Shown here piece by piece: positions 1 to 6,938 of a stretch of DNA of 16,688 nucleotides. A model generated the notes under the pieces. The model saw only the letters and a list, made by a program, of their open reading frames with translations, was not told the DNA's origin and made no database searches. Source of the stretch: Pseudomonadota bacterium (lineage in GTDB: Bacteria; Bdellovibrionota; Bacteriovoracia; Bacteriovoracales; Bacteriovoracaceae); contig JAEYUK010000130.1 of NCBI GenBank assembly GCA_023432655.1, forward strand, positions 1-16,688, in the 5' to 3' direction. The stretch's first letter is position 1. The number at the start of each line of letters is the position of its first letter. The translations under genes and the position numbers were made by a program.

Positions 1-77
1 CCTGAGAAGTCCTCTTCTAAAGCCTCAATTTCTTTCATGATGTCAGAAAGTTCCTGGTCGTTGAAATTCTTATCCAT
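1..77 (-). CDS. 5' end of an unidentified gene (partial, runs off left edge)
   Basis: An open frame starts with ATG at 77 and continues off the window edge, so only the first 25 residues are visible (MDKNFNDQELSDIMKEIEAL, then EEDFS). The visible part is strongly acidic, probably helical, and has no signal peptide or membrane segment. A good ribosome site, GAGGGTG, lies about 7 nt upstream on the minus strand. A near-consensus sigma-28 promoter sits about 50 nt upstream of the start, so the gene is probably part of the flagellar or chemotaxis regulon. I do not recognise the family from so short a piece. Confidence 0.7.
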   Translation of the reverse strand, partial: MDKNFNDQELSDIMKEIEALEEDFS

Positions 78-128
78 ATAGGCACCCTCGCAAATGAGTT
101 TTATTTACGCTAACTCGAAACTAAATCT

Positions 129-155
129 TTATCGACCTACTGCGGAAAAACTTTA
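129..155 (-). promoter_or_regulatory. Sigma-28 (FliA) type promoter for the partial gene at 1-77
   Basis: Read on the minus strand this is TAAAGTTT (155-148), an 11-nt spacer, then GTCGATAA (136-129). The classical FliA consensus is TAAAGTTT-N11-GCCGATAA, so 15 of 16 positions match with the exact spacing. The predicted transcript start is near 122, leaving a leader of about 45 nt that carries the GAGGGTG ribosome site. The motif match is seen directly; the assignment to a flagellar sigma factor follows from the known consensus. Confidence 0.75.
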
Positions 156-186
156 GGAAAATAGTCCGTTTTCACCCTCTTTTTCC

Positions 187-215
187 ATGACAAAAACACT
201 GGGATAAGTAACAAT
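187..215 (+). promoter_or_regulatory. Possible housekeeping promoter for the pseudo-methyltransferase/dtd operon
   Basis: ATGACA (187-192), a 17-nt spacer and AACAAT (210-215) match the sigma-70 elements at 5/6 and 4/6. It would give a leader of about 60 nt before the TTG start at 282. It is the best pair I found in the region but is not strong, and the region is AT-rich. Confidence 0.3.
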
Positions 216-281
216 CTTCACTCCCAATTAATGAATTATTTCAATACTTTTGCTTTACCAGGGTAGGAGAGGCCAGGTTGC

Positions 282-3128
282 TTGAATAAAAAGACTTTTT
301 TTGCTGAACATTGGTTTGCTAAAGAGACTGGATCAAATGATGCATCCGATGTCTTTTCACGCGGTCAAAATAGGCCGGAGTCTGCTTTTCTTCCTTCAAA
401 CAAGTTCCCTACTTTCACTCAAAAAGTTCCAAAGCGCCCAATAACTCCTCCAGAAGAGAATAGCCGCTTCTCTCCCCTCCACTGCTTTACTCCTGGTTGG
501 AAAGGCGACTCACTTCTTTCAAAGAATGCCGTCAAGTTTGAAAGGCTCATGACCCTAGTTGAGCTCGATATCAAGAATGATCTTTTTAAAAATAAAGACT
601 TTCCTAAGAGTATTAAACTGGGTCTTCATAATGAATTCATTTCTTATGCCGAAACACTAGGTCTTCATTTTGAAGAACTCGATGAAATTGGAAAATTCTG
701 GCAGATGATTGATCCTGATAAGCTGGCAGAAAATCCTAAGCTTCAGGACTTCATTGATATCTATGCTAATCGTGTTGCAACCATCACATTTTTTAAACTT
801 CGTTTTATCTCTTCACTCATAGATAAATGTGGTTTTGAACTCACGCCCAAAGCGCTTCTCTATCCAACTGCTTTCCTTTCTCAAATTTTCAAAAAAGGCA
901 GTCAATCAGAACTAGAATCGAGAGCCTTGGAAAGTAACCTCTATAGTTGGTATCAGCCCCATGAGGGAATGAAAGAAGTGATGAAGGAATTGTTCCTGAT
1001 ATCTAACCAGTTGACCATCACTGAGATCACAAAACAAATTTCCCTTCGAACGCAAATTGCTCAGGATCAACAAAAAGTTTATTCTCACGCTCTATCCCAC
1101 CTAAGTATGGGTCTTTTCCTGAACGCTTTACAGATTAACTATCCACTCTGGCTTGAAACAGTGGAAGGACAAACCTCCTATCGAGGTCAACTCGATGACG
1201 AGAAGATTGTCAGCTGTAAATATTTCGGCGACTACCTGGAATCCTTGTCGCTTTCTCACTGGCTGGCCCAGGAGAACAACATTGGTTTCCGCTGGGATCA
1301 GGTCCTTTGCCCTGACTTTAAAGGTTTAGAATTCATCTCTGGCCACTTTACTAAAATTTGTAACGAACTTCAGTTTCTAACATTCTTAGTTCATAAAGCA
1401 GATACCCAGCAAGAAGCTCCGGTGGAATACATCTGCAAGATCATGAGTGGGCACTTCCGCAATAGAAAGAACGCCCAGGCCCGTCAGGGTCTCCTCTTGG
1501 ACAGCAGCCCATTCTTCACCTCAACTTACGATCGTGTTGTTCTTAATCTTTGTCATTTTCCAAAGAACAATCCACAACACTATCTGATGACCCAGATCCT
1601 CGATCAAGTGAAGTTCCTAAAACCAAATGGGTACCTTTTTGTTCTTTCTTCTAAGAAATTATTTGTTCCATCACTGAGAGAAAGACTTGAACCGGTTTTA
1701 AAAGAACTTAAGACGGAAGCGATCTTTGATCTTGAAAACGTTAAGGGTAAAGGAGAGCTTGGCTCTTACATCTACGTTTTCCGTAAAAAGAATCGCACAG
1801 AAATTGATCGCCAACTTTGTTCATACTTTAGAATATCCGCCGACTTGGAAAACTTCCAGCAGTTTGCTGTGATTACTGAACACTTACGCTCCTTCTATTT
1901 ATCGCATTTGAATGAAGTGCCACCAATGGCCCATCTGGATTTCCCGGACACCTTCCGCATTGAGTTCTTTCAAGAAGCTGTCGTTAATGGAATGCTCATC
2001 CATTCGGCCAGTGAAGACTCCAGCCGGATTACACATCCATCCTACTTCAAAGGCCTTCTGGCGAGTTGCGTGCCGCTTGATACAATTTTTGAAATCAAGT
2101 CCATGCAAACGGGCGAGAAAAATCCTGGAAAAGACCTGGGACTTAATCTGGGGCTCAAACGAGATATCTCCTACTTCATAGTCGTTGATTTTCGTCATAG
2201 TGATGTAAACATTGAACTTCACCCGATGGACACATTCAGATCAATTCATTCTGATTACGGTGAAACCCTCTGCAGCTACTTTGAACTACTTCCAAAGATT
2301 CCGGGACTCAATCCCAATATATTAAGAAACTACTTCCTGACTCCGGTTGGTAAGCAAGTAACCAATCTCACTTTTACCGGTGGTCCACAACTTGTGAAAG
2401 GGAACTTAAGTAAATTCTTAGTTCCGAAATTTTTGACCCAAACAGAACTTTTACCAGATCACCTGAAATCAGGTTTTAAAACACTGGATATGAATGAAGA
2501 GGCCCTTCTTGAGGCCAATCCTCGGGACATCCTTAAGGCCTATGCTCATATTGATCAGGTAACAAAATCCCTTTTCCCTCGCTATGCTTGTGAAATCCTT
2601 TCACGTTTATCAAATTTCGAAAGAACACTTCACACACTTATCTGGAAGATGGATGATATCCGTTTTGGACAAAAAATAAGTTTTAATAACCCGGTTATTC
2701 AATCGCAATTAGTGCAAAAGAAAACGGTTCCGCTTTATCCGGAAAACCGTGACGTCTATATTGAATTCGTTGAAGGTACGGTTCCGAATGACATTCATTC
2801 AACTCTTACTGAAACTCAAATGCGAGTGACTCATGAGGGTGAACTTAAACTTTATTCTCTGGAACTTATTCATCATGGAAAAACCATTGTAAGACTCCAC
2901 GGTGAAGAGACAATGATGCTATTCATTCAGTTCCTGCTTTCTCACGCCAGTAATATCGCCATTTCAAAAATCCTTCGTGGTGTCCATGTCCCTGAAGTGT
3001 CTGATCTGAAGCAAATTATCGAGACTACTCAGTCATTTAAAACTGTATACCAGGATCTTTTGAAAGAAGTTGAAGCATCCATCATGAATGCTATGAGGCT
3101 TCACGTGAGCACGAAGGGACGATCATGA
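282..3128 (+). CDS. Pseudo N6-adenine DNA methyltransferase with HsdS-like recognition segment
   Basis: A 948-aa protein with a TTG start, chosen because GGAGAGG lies 9 nt upstream. Residues about 340-480 follow the order of an N6_Mtase (HsdM-like, PF02384) core. VLCPDFKGLEF (341-351) sits where motif I (DPxCGSG) should be, NLCHF (422-426) where motif IV (NPPF) should be, and the following stretch with PNGYLFVLSSKKLF and GSYIYVFRKK matches the HsdM C-terminal strands. Residues about 620-720 resemble a type I specificity/TRD end, with TGGPQLVKGNLSKFLVP at 699-715. Both catalytic motifs are lost, so methyl transfer is unlikely; DNA binding or a structural role is an inference. The first 80 residues and the last 130 (from about 818) belong to no domain I recognise. 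No restriction subunit is nearby. The stop overlaps the dtd start (ATGA), so the two are co-translated. Confidence 0.7.
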   Translation: MNKKTFFAEHWFAKETGSNDASDVFSRGQNRPESAFLPSNKFPTFTQKVPKRPITPPEENSRFSPLHCFTPGWKGDSLLSKNAVKFERLMTLVELDIKNDLFKNKDFPKSIKLGLHNEFISYAETLGLHFEELDEIGKFWQMIDPDKLAENPKLQDFIDIYANRVATITFFKLRFISSLIDKCGFELTPKALLYPTAFLSQIFKKGSQSELESRALESNLYSWYQPHEGMKEVMKELFLISNQLTITEITKQISLRTQIAQDQQKVYSHALSHLSMGLFLNALQINYPLWLETVEGQTSYRGQLDDEKIVSCKYFGDYLESLSLSHWLAQENNIGFRWDQVLCPDFKGLEFISGHFTKICNELQFLTFLVHKADTQQEAPVEYICKIMSGHFRNRKNAQARQGLLLDSSPFFTSTYDRVVLNLCHFPKNNPQHYLMTQILDQVKFLKPNGYLFVLSSKKLFVPSLRERLEPVLKELKTEAIFDLENVKGKGELGSYIYVFRKKNRTEIDRQLCSYFRISADLENFQQFAVITEHLRSFYLSHLNEVPPMAHLDFPDTFRIEFFQEAVVNGMLIHSASEDSSRITHPSYFKGLLASCVPLDTIFEIKSMQTGEKNPGKDLGLNLGLKRDISYFIVVDFRHSDVNIELHPMDTFRSIHSDYGETLCSYFELLPKIPGLNPNILRNYFLTPVGKQVTNLTFTGGPQLVKGNLSKFLVPKFLTQTELLPDHLKSGFKTLDMNEEALLEANPRDILKAYAHIDQVTKSLFPRYACEILSRLSNFERTLHTLIWKMDDIRFGQKISFNNPVIQSQLVQKKTVPLYPENRDVYIEFVEGTVPNDIHSTLTETQMRVTHEGELKLYSLELIHHGKTIVRLHGEETMMLFIQFLLSHASNIAISKILRGVHVPEVSDLKQIIETTQSFKTVYQDLLKEVEASIMNAMRLHVSTKGRS

Positions 3129-3562
3129 GGATTGTCGTTCAGAGAGTGGAAGATGCCTCTGTGACAGTTGAAAATGAAGTAGTGGGATCAATCAAAACCG
3201 GCCTCCTTCTCCTTGTCTGTTTTGAGCAAGGTGATGACGACCAGAAAATAAATAAGGCCATTGATAAAATCAGTAAACTTCGCATCTTTGATGATGCCGA
3301 AGGAAAAATGAATCAAGATATTTCCCAGGTACAGGGAGAAATCCTCTCTGTCAGCCAGTTTACTCTCAGCTGGGATGGTTCAGGCGGACACCGCCCTAGC
3401 TTCGAAAAATCTATGCCTCCGCAGGAGGCAAGACTTAAGTACGCTCTTTTTAACAGGGAATTAAGAAGTCGTGGATTAACAGTTAAGGAAGGTGTCTTCG
3501 GGGCTTTTATGAAAGTGTCACTGACCAACAACGGGCCAGTGACTTTCCTTTTACAATACTAA
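3125..3562 (+). CDS. dtd: D-aminoacyl-tRNA deacylase
   Basis: A 145-aa protein of normal family length and collinear with E. coli Dtd. It hydrolyses the ester bond of D-aminoacyl-tRNAs (and mischarged glycyl-tRNA) in the cytoplasm, recycling tRNA and keeping D-residues out of proteins. Diagnostic elements are the N-terminal MRIVVQRVEDASVTVE, the active-site SQFTL loop (residues 77-81) and the C-terminal NNGPVTF carrying the Gly-cisPro selectivity gate. GGHRPSF matches the family RPSF element. The ATG overlaps the stop of the upstream pseudo-methyltransferase gene by 4 nt, with AAGGGA about 7 nt before it, so translation is probably coupled. Its TAA overlaps the TAG of the convergent gene, leaving no terminator between them. 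Confidence 0.96.
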   Translation: MRIVVQRVEDASVTVENEVVGSIKTGLLLLVCFEQGDDDQKINKAIDKISKLRIFDDAEGKMNQDISQVQGEILSVSQFTLSWDGSGGHRPSFEKSMPPQEARLKYALFNRELRSRGLTVKEGVFGAFMKVSLTNNGPVTFLLQY

Positions 3563-4905
3563 TTCATTAATTCGCGGGACAAATCCTTTTTCTTGCCTCT
3601 TACCACTGACACCAATTTGCTACGCTCTTTTGGCGTGCGGTTAACGGTTAAACGAATATTCATGCCGGTAATGGAGCCGTTTCGGTCAGCTTTATTTTCA
3701 ATGTGCCATTGCGCCCCTGACTCCTCAACCATCTCTTTCAGAATGATCAGATTCATATCCAATCCATCTGCCATGGCCTTATCACCAGGACCTGCGAATT
3801 CAAGTTCAGAAGCGCTGAAAGTGTTCTCAGCTAAGAAGAGATTAACCACCGTTTTATCAGAGTGATTTTGATTTGAAATCATTACCTTCTTATTACCGTG
3901 GCGTCGAGAAACAAGTTGATTGATGGCCGCGTTCATCATCTGTTCAAAGCTTTCATAGGGAACATCGAGAACCACATCGCGTACATCAGACATATGAATG
4001 GAATCTTTCGACTGAATATTCTGGATAGAAACCAAAACTTCTTTCAATGAGGTCTTATGATGAGAAGTAGCGATTTCTTCGACCTCATTAATAATCTCTT
4101 CTTCTTTTTGAGAACTCTTTGGCGGCTCTGAAACGATCGACTTAGTGGACATTCGTTCCAATAACTCTCCATGATAATCGCGGAAAATCTGGGCAGTAAC
4201 TGGCATCCCCTGAGTCATAAGAGCGCGATCAACCAGTTGGTCCACGATGGCACCCACATTGGCCTTTCCGGTGTTAAGAAAATTTAGTGCTTCTTTTTCA
4301 AGCTCACGCTGAACTTGAATACGGTTAAACTCCTGAAGAGAAAGAAGACTAATCGCCAGAACAAAGACAATAAGGCCCGCCCCCATGAGATATTCATCAG
4401 TCATTTTAATTTCTTTTAACTGAGAATTGGTTGCATCGATTTCATCCATCAGGGTCACTTTAAAATTTTCCATCTGGGTATAACGATCAACTAGCGGTGA
4501 TAAAGAGGTCGGAGCATTTGGCTGACTTAACATCGGACCATGAGTTTTTAGAACTTTTTCATGAAACCAGTGAACTTCTGAAATTAACTGGTTTAAAGTT
4601 TCATATCCCTTCCCTACATTCTGACGGAAAGGATTGATGCCTTTAATCGTCTCATTTAAACATTCATCCGATAAACCCATGAATCCACGGTTTAAATAAG
4701 GGGACTGAATATCCTTAATCATCATCGCCGTGAAAGTCTGGGAGATGCGGTTAAAACAAGTGCTAACACCCTGGCTCAGGATATTCATTCTATCTAATTG
4801 CGTTTGATTTACCTGTTGATGCCAAAAGGCGGCCAAGGTCATAACTAAACTGAGACCACAGGCCATATAAATTTTAACTGGAGAAATACTGAGTAATTTT
4901 TTCAT
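3559..4905 (-). CDS. Two-TM membrane protein with degenerate histidine-kinase-like ATPase domain
   Basis: A 448-aa protein with TM segments at about residues 10-28 and 173-190, flanking a roughly 145-residue, mostly helical periplasmic part. That is the layout of a membrane sensor kinase. The cytoplasmic part has an acidic linker (about 255-280) and then a region at 310-422 resembling a HATPase_c fold. MMNAAINQLV (323-332) is at the N-box position, and GLDMNLIILKEMVEESGA (381-398) resembles the G2 box and the following helix. No clear DxGxG N-terminal G box is present, and the only hint of a phospho-acceptor is SHHKTSLKE (281-289). It may be a pseudokinase or a scaffold. The C-terminus is basic. 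It is monocistronic and divergent from the TonB-like gene. AAGGAT lies about 10 nt before the ATG. Confidence 0.65.
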   Translation of the reverse strand: MKKLLSISPVKIYMACGLSLVMTLAAFWHQQVNQTQLDRMNILSQGVSTCFNRISQTFTAMMIKDIQSPYLNRGFMGLSDECLNETIKGINPFRQNVGKGYETLNQLISEVHWFHEKVLKTHGPMLSQPNAPTSLSPLVDRYTQMENFKVTLMDEIDATNSQLKEIKMTDEYLMGAGLIVFVLAISLLSLQEFNRIQVQRELEKEALNFLNTGKANVGAIVDQLVDRALMTQGMPVTAQIFRDYHGELLERMSTKSIVSEPPKSSQKEEEIINEVEEIATSHHKTSLKEVLVSIQNIQSKDSIHMSDVRDVVLDVPYESFEQMMNAAINQLVSRRHGNKKVMISNQNHSDKTVVNLFLAENTFSASELEFAGPGDKAMADGLDMNLIILKEMVEESGAQWHIENKADRNGSITGMNIRLTVNRTPKERSKLVSVVRGKKKDLSRELMN

Positions 4906-4953
4906 GGGTAGCCAACATCCTTGTTGTTTTCACATCTTAAAAAAGCCAGTGTT

Positions 4954-4983
4954 ATTGTCTCTTTTAAGAGCAATATGAGTCAA
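4954..4983 (-). promoter_or_regulatory. Possible promoter for the kinase-like membrane protein
   Basis: On the minus strand, TTGACT (4983-4978), an 18-nt spacer and GACAAT (4959-4954) match the -35 and -10 elements at 5/6 and 4/6. The leader would be about 40 nt. This is motif evidence only. Confidence 0.35.
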
Positions 4984-5047
4984 GTTAGGAAAATTTGCCC
5001 GACTAATTCAGTAGGTCTGTATAATCTTGCCGATTTCTTCAGTTTCG

Positions 5048-5075
5048 TTGATTCTTTAGCTCATCATGATATGAT
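5048..5075 (+). promoter_or_regulatory. Possible promoter for the TonB/TolA-like gene
   Basis: TTGATT (5048-5053), a 16-nt spacer and TATGAT (5070-5075) give a usable sigma-70 pair with a very short leader before the AAAGGAG ribosome site at 5087. A perfect TATAAT at 5020-5025 is an alternative -10, but its best -35 (TTGCCC, 4995-5000) is 19 nt away. I cannot choose between them from sequence alone. Confidence 0.3.
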
Positions 5076-5102
5076 AATTTCAGAGTAAAGGAGTCCGGCA
5101 AT

Positions 5103-5957
5103 ATGTCGGCCAATGAAGTTCATCTTAAACTCAGAATCAATTTCCCTGTGATCCTCATCACAGTTCTCTTTCTGCATCTTCTTACCCTGGCCTTGAATAC
5201 ACTTCCAGAGTTAAAGAAAATCGCCGATCGAGAAGCCCCTACTCCTCTTAAGATTAGGCAGATCAAAAACACTCAGAAGACTCAAGGATTGTTAAAAACG
5301 GATCTCTATTTGCCGGAAAAGAAAAGTGCTCTTTCGGATAACAAACCTCCGGCCAGTAAATCGCCATTAAGTTTCAAGGACCTTTCTATTCCTAAAGTGA
5401 AGGAAACGGTGGCCCCCCAGAAAGTCACTGCCCGTCCCGGAACCCGTCCAGAAACTCCCAAAGCGATCAATGCCATAAGCCTTAAGGGACAGAAGTTTAA
5501 AGAAATGGCGGAAGGAACTCCATCAGGCAGTATTGCTGTTAATCGCAGTAACTTCGGCGGTGCCGGCATTAACGATGCTGTTGTCAGTATGGAAGTCCCG
5601 GATGGTGTCGAAATTGATGAATTAAATAAGTATGAACTCATGTTCTACAGCTTTCAGCGTCGGACAGCTTTGAATTACGCTAATTCAATCATGAAGAACC
5701 TGAATAAATTCAGTCGCGAGAATCCCCATTATAAGTTTGATCCGAATTCAAGCATAGTGATGACGGCAAGACTGACTTATGATGAGCTCGGAAACGTGAA
5801 GCAAATCAAAATGATCCGCTGGACCCATGTTGATAAAGTTCAAAACTTTTTTGAAGATGTAGTGAAAGGGATCGACCAGCTTCATAATCCGCCGAAGGCC
5901 CTCTGGGAAAAAAGCGGAGAATTTTCGATGTTCTTCACTCTCGAAATTAACGGCTAG
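5103..5957 (+). CDS. TonB/TolA-like envelope-spanning protein
   Basis: A 284-aa protein with a short cytoplasmic N-terminus, one TM segment (about residues 14-33) and a Pro/Lys-rich, low-complexity stretch (about 40-130) typical of periplasm-spanning linkers. Its compact C-terminal domain (about 165-284) includes MTARLTYDELGNVKQIKMIR and LHNPPKALWEKSGEFSMFF. The strand-turn-strand with D-x-x-G-x-V, then a helix, a PP and a final strand, is the pattern of TonB/TolA C-terminal domains. Family membership is inferred from layout, not from close identity. No ExbB/ExbD or TolQ/R gene is in the window, so its motor, if any, is encoded elsewhere. AAAGGAG lies 9 nt before the ATG. The TAG stop overlaps the convergent anti-sigma-like gene by 4 nt. 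Confidence 0.6.
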   Translation: MSANEVHLKLRINFPVILITVLFLHLLTLALNTLPELKKIADREAPTPLKIRQIKNTQKTQGLLKTDLYLPEKKSALSDNKPPASKSPLSFKDLSIPKVKETVAPQKVTARPGTRPETPKAINAISLKGQKFKEMAEGTPSGSIAVNRSNFGGAGINDAVVSMEVPDGVEIDELNKYELMFYSFQRRTALNYANSIMKNLNKFSRENPHYKFDPNSSIVMTARLTYDELGNVKQIKMIRWTHVDKVQNFFEDVVKGIDQLHNPPKALWEKSGEFSMFFTLEING

Positions 5958-6271
5958 TTATTTAGAAAGTCTTCCCACTTAATACGAATCTTATCCATAA
6001 GGCCACGCGGCTCTTCTTTGATCAGATTAAAAATTGAAGCACGCATCTCTTCTTCCATACTCTCTTGCGAAGATTTAGTCATAATTCCTGCGGGAATCAT
6101 GGCACGAATGGATTCAAGTTCGTTTCTTTTTTCTTTAATCTTATTTTCAAAATCCGGATGAGTCAGAACGAAGGCTTCAAATTCGGCCGTCTCTTCTTTT
6201 GATAAAGATCCATCTAAATATGGAACAATCTTTTTTTGAAAACTAGTGTAGCTCACATTTTTCTCAATCAT
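5954..6271 (-). CDS. Anti-sigma-factor-like small cytoplasmic protein
   Basis: A 105-aa protein encoded directly after an ECF-like sigma gene, with an ATGA overlap at 6268-6271. Residues 18-40 (PYLDGSLSKEETAEFEAFV, then LTHPD) match the helix signature of the anti-sigma ZAS/zf-HC2 domain (yLdgeLs.eE...fe.Hl..C). All zinc ligands are missing: the protein has no Cys and no HxxxCxxC. It also lacks a TM segment, so unlike most such proteins it would be soluble. The remainder is charged and helical, with a basic/aromatic tail. It probably binds and restrains the sigma-like partner, judging by position and the ZAS-like helix; that is inference. Its TAG overlaps the stop of the convergent TonB-like gene. 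Confidence 0.6.
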   Translation of the reverse strand: MIEKNVSYTSFQKKIVPYLDGSLSKEETAEFEAFVLTHPDFENKIKEKRNELESIRAMIPAGIMTKSSQESMEEEMRASIFNLIKEEPRGLMDKIRIKWEDFLNN

Positions 6272-6750
6272 GCATTTACTGCCTTATTTAAATCATTCAA
6301 AAGGAGGAAACGGCCATTATGGATTTTTTCAATCACTTCATAACGAGGCATAAGCGTGATTTCTTCAATCTCATCCACGGTAAATTGAGCATCATAGCGA
6401 AGGCCCATTACTAAACGCACTTTGGGTTCAAGGGAGTAGTAAGGGACAAAATCCTTAGGAACTGTTAAGCGCATTTGTTCTGTTAATTGAAGAGAGCGTC
6501 GTACTCCAATGTCACCGATATGGCGGAGAATTCCTTTAAAGGCGGCTCTTCTAAAGAGTTGGACTTCTTTTTTAGAATTCAAATCGATCTCTCTTTTAGA
6601 AAGAGTTTTTCTTTCCTTAAGAAGATAGGCATTGAATCCATCAATGACTAATTGCTCGGCCTGAAGATCATCCGGGATCAAGGTAAAAGCAAAGCGATAG
6701 AGCTTTTCCGAAAGTGGAGCTACTAATTGATATAAATCTTTTCTTTTCAT
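6268..6750 (-). CDS. Divergent ECF-type RNA polymerase sigma factor-like protein
   Basis: A 160-aa protein with a two-domain ECF sigma layout. Region 2 is at about residues 10-45: LYRFAFTLIPDDLQAEQLV aligns with the usual LyrlA..l.gd..dAEDLvQ. Region 4 is at about 106-150: LEPKVRLVMGLRYDAQFTVD, then EIEEITLMPRYEVIEKIHNG, matching the region 4.2 helix-turn-helix. The usual AEDLVQE is AEQLVID here, so -10 recognition or core binding may differ from textbook members. Translation is coupled to the anti-sigma-like gene by ATGA. Ahead of the ATG I see no strong ribosome site (only GAGTAAGA), and a run of seven C on the coding strand lies about 18 nt upstream. The divergent lipoprotein gene is the obvious candidate target. 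Confidence 0.65.
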   Translation of the reverse strand: MKRKDLYQLVAPLSEKLYRFAFTLIPDDLQAEQLVIDGFNAYLLKERKTLSKREIDLNSKKEVQLFRRAAFKGILRHIGDIGVRRSLQLTEQMRLTVPKDFVPYYSLEPKVRLVMGLRYDAQFTVDEIEEITLMPRYEVIEKIHNGRFLLLNDLNKAVNA

Positions 6751-6909
6751 AGTTTAATCTTACTCAAGGGGGGGCACTTCCTTCAAGTCTTCAAAATCTG
6801 TTAAAAGCTGTCAGTCAATTACGTTATTTCAAGTAGTTAAACTAATAACTCAAGGAACTTATCAAGTTTTCTTGAGAATTTCCGAAAGGTTCAAGGAGTA
6901 ATACTAAGC

Positions 6910-6925
6910 CGAGGACAAAACCTCG
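6910..6925 (+). promoter_or_regulatory. Small hairpin over a ribosome site ahead of the lipoprotein gene
   Basis: CGAGG (6910-6914), a 6-nt loop ACAAAA and CCTCG (6921-6925) form a perfect 5-bp stem ending one base before the ATG at 6927. The 5' arm contains GAGG, the only ribosome-site-like sequence suited to that ATG, so folding would hide it. This favours the second ATG at 6939, which has AAGG 5 nt upstream, or implies structural control of translation. Confidence 0.3.
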
Positions 6926-6938
6926 AATGAAGGTTCCT

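Noticed and set aside
1899..2222. Open frames of about 90-107 codons on both strands inside the pseudo-methyltransferase gene
   Set aside because: They lie wholly within a strongly supported coding frame, have no ribosome site and show no recognisable protein; they are shadow frames.
282..3128. Reading this gene as an active restriction-modification methyltransferase
   Set aside because: The cofactor motif and the NPPF catalytic motif are both absent, and there is no restriction or translocase gene nearby.
6854..6860. GGAACTT, an ECF-type -35 element ahead of the lipoprotein gene
   Set aside because: The only fitting -10 (TCCGA at 6881) is 20 nt away instead of about 16-17, so the pair is not convincing, although the first half is suggestive.
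6894..6898. AGGAG ribosome site upstream of the lipoprotein gene
   Set aside because: No ATG, GTG or TTG lies at a usable distance downstream, so it is likely incidental.
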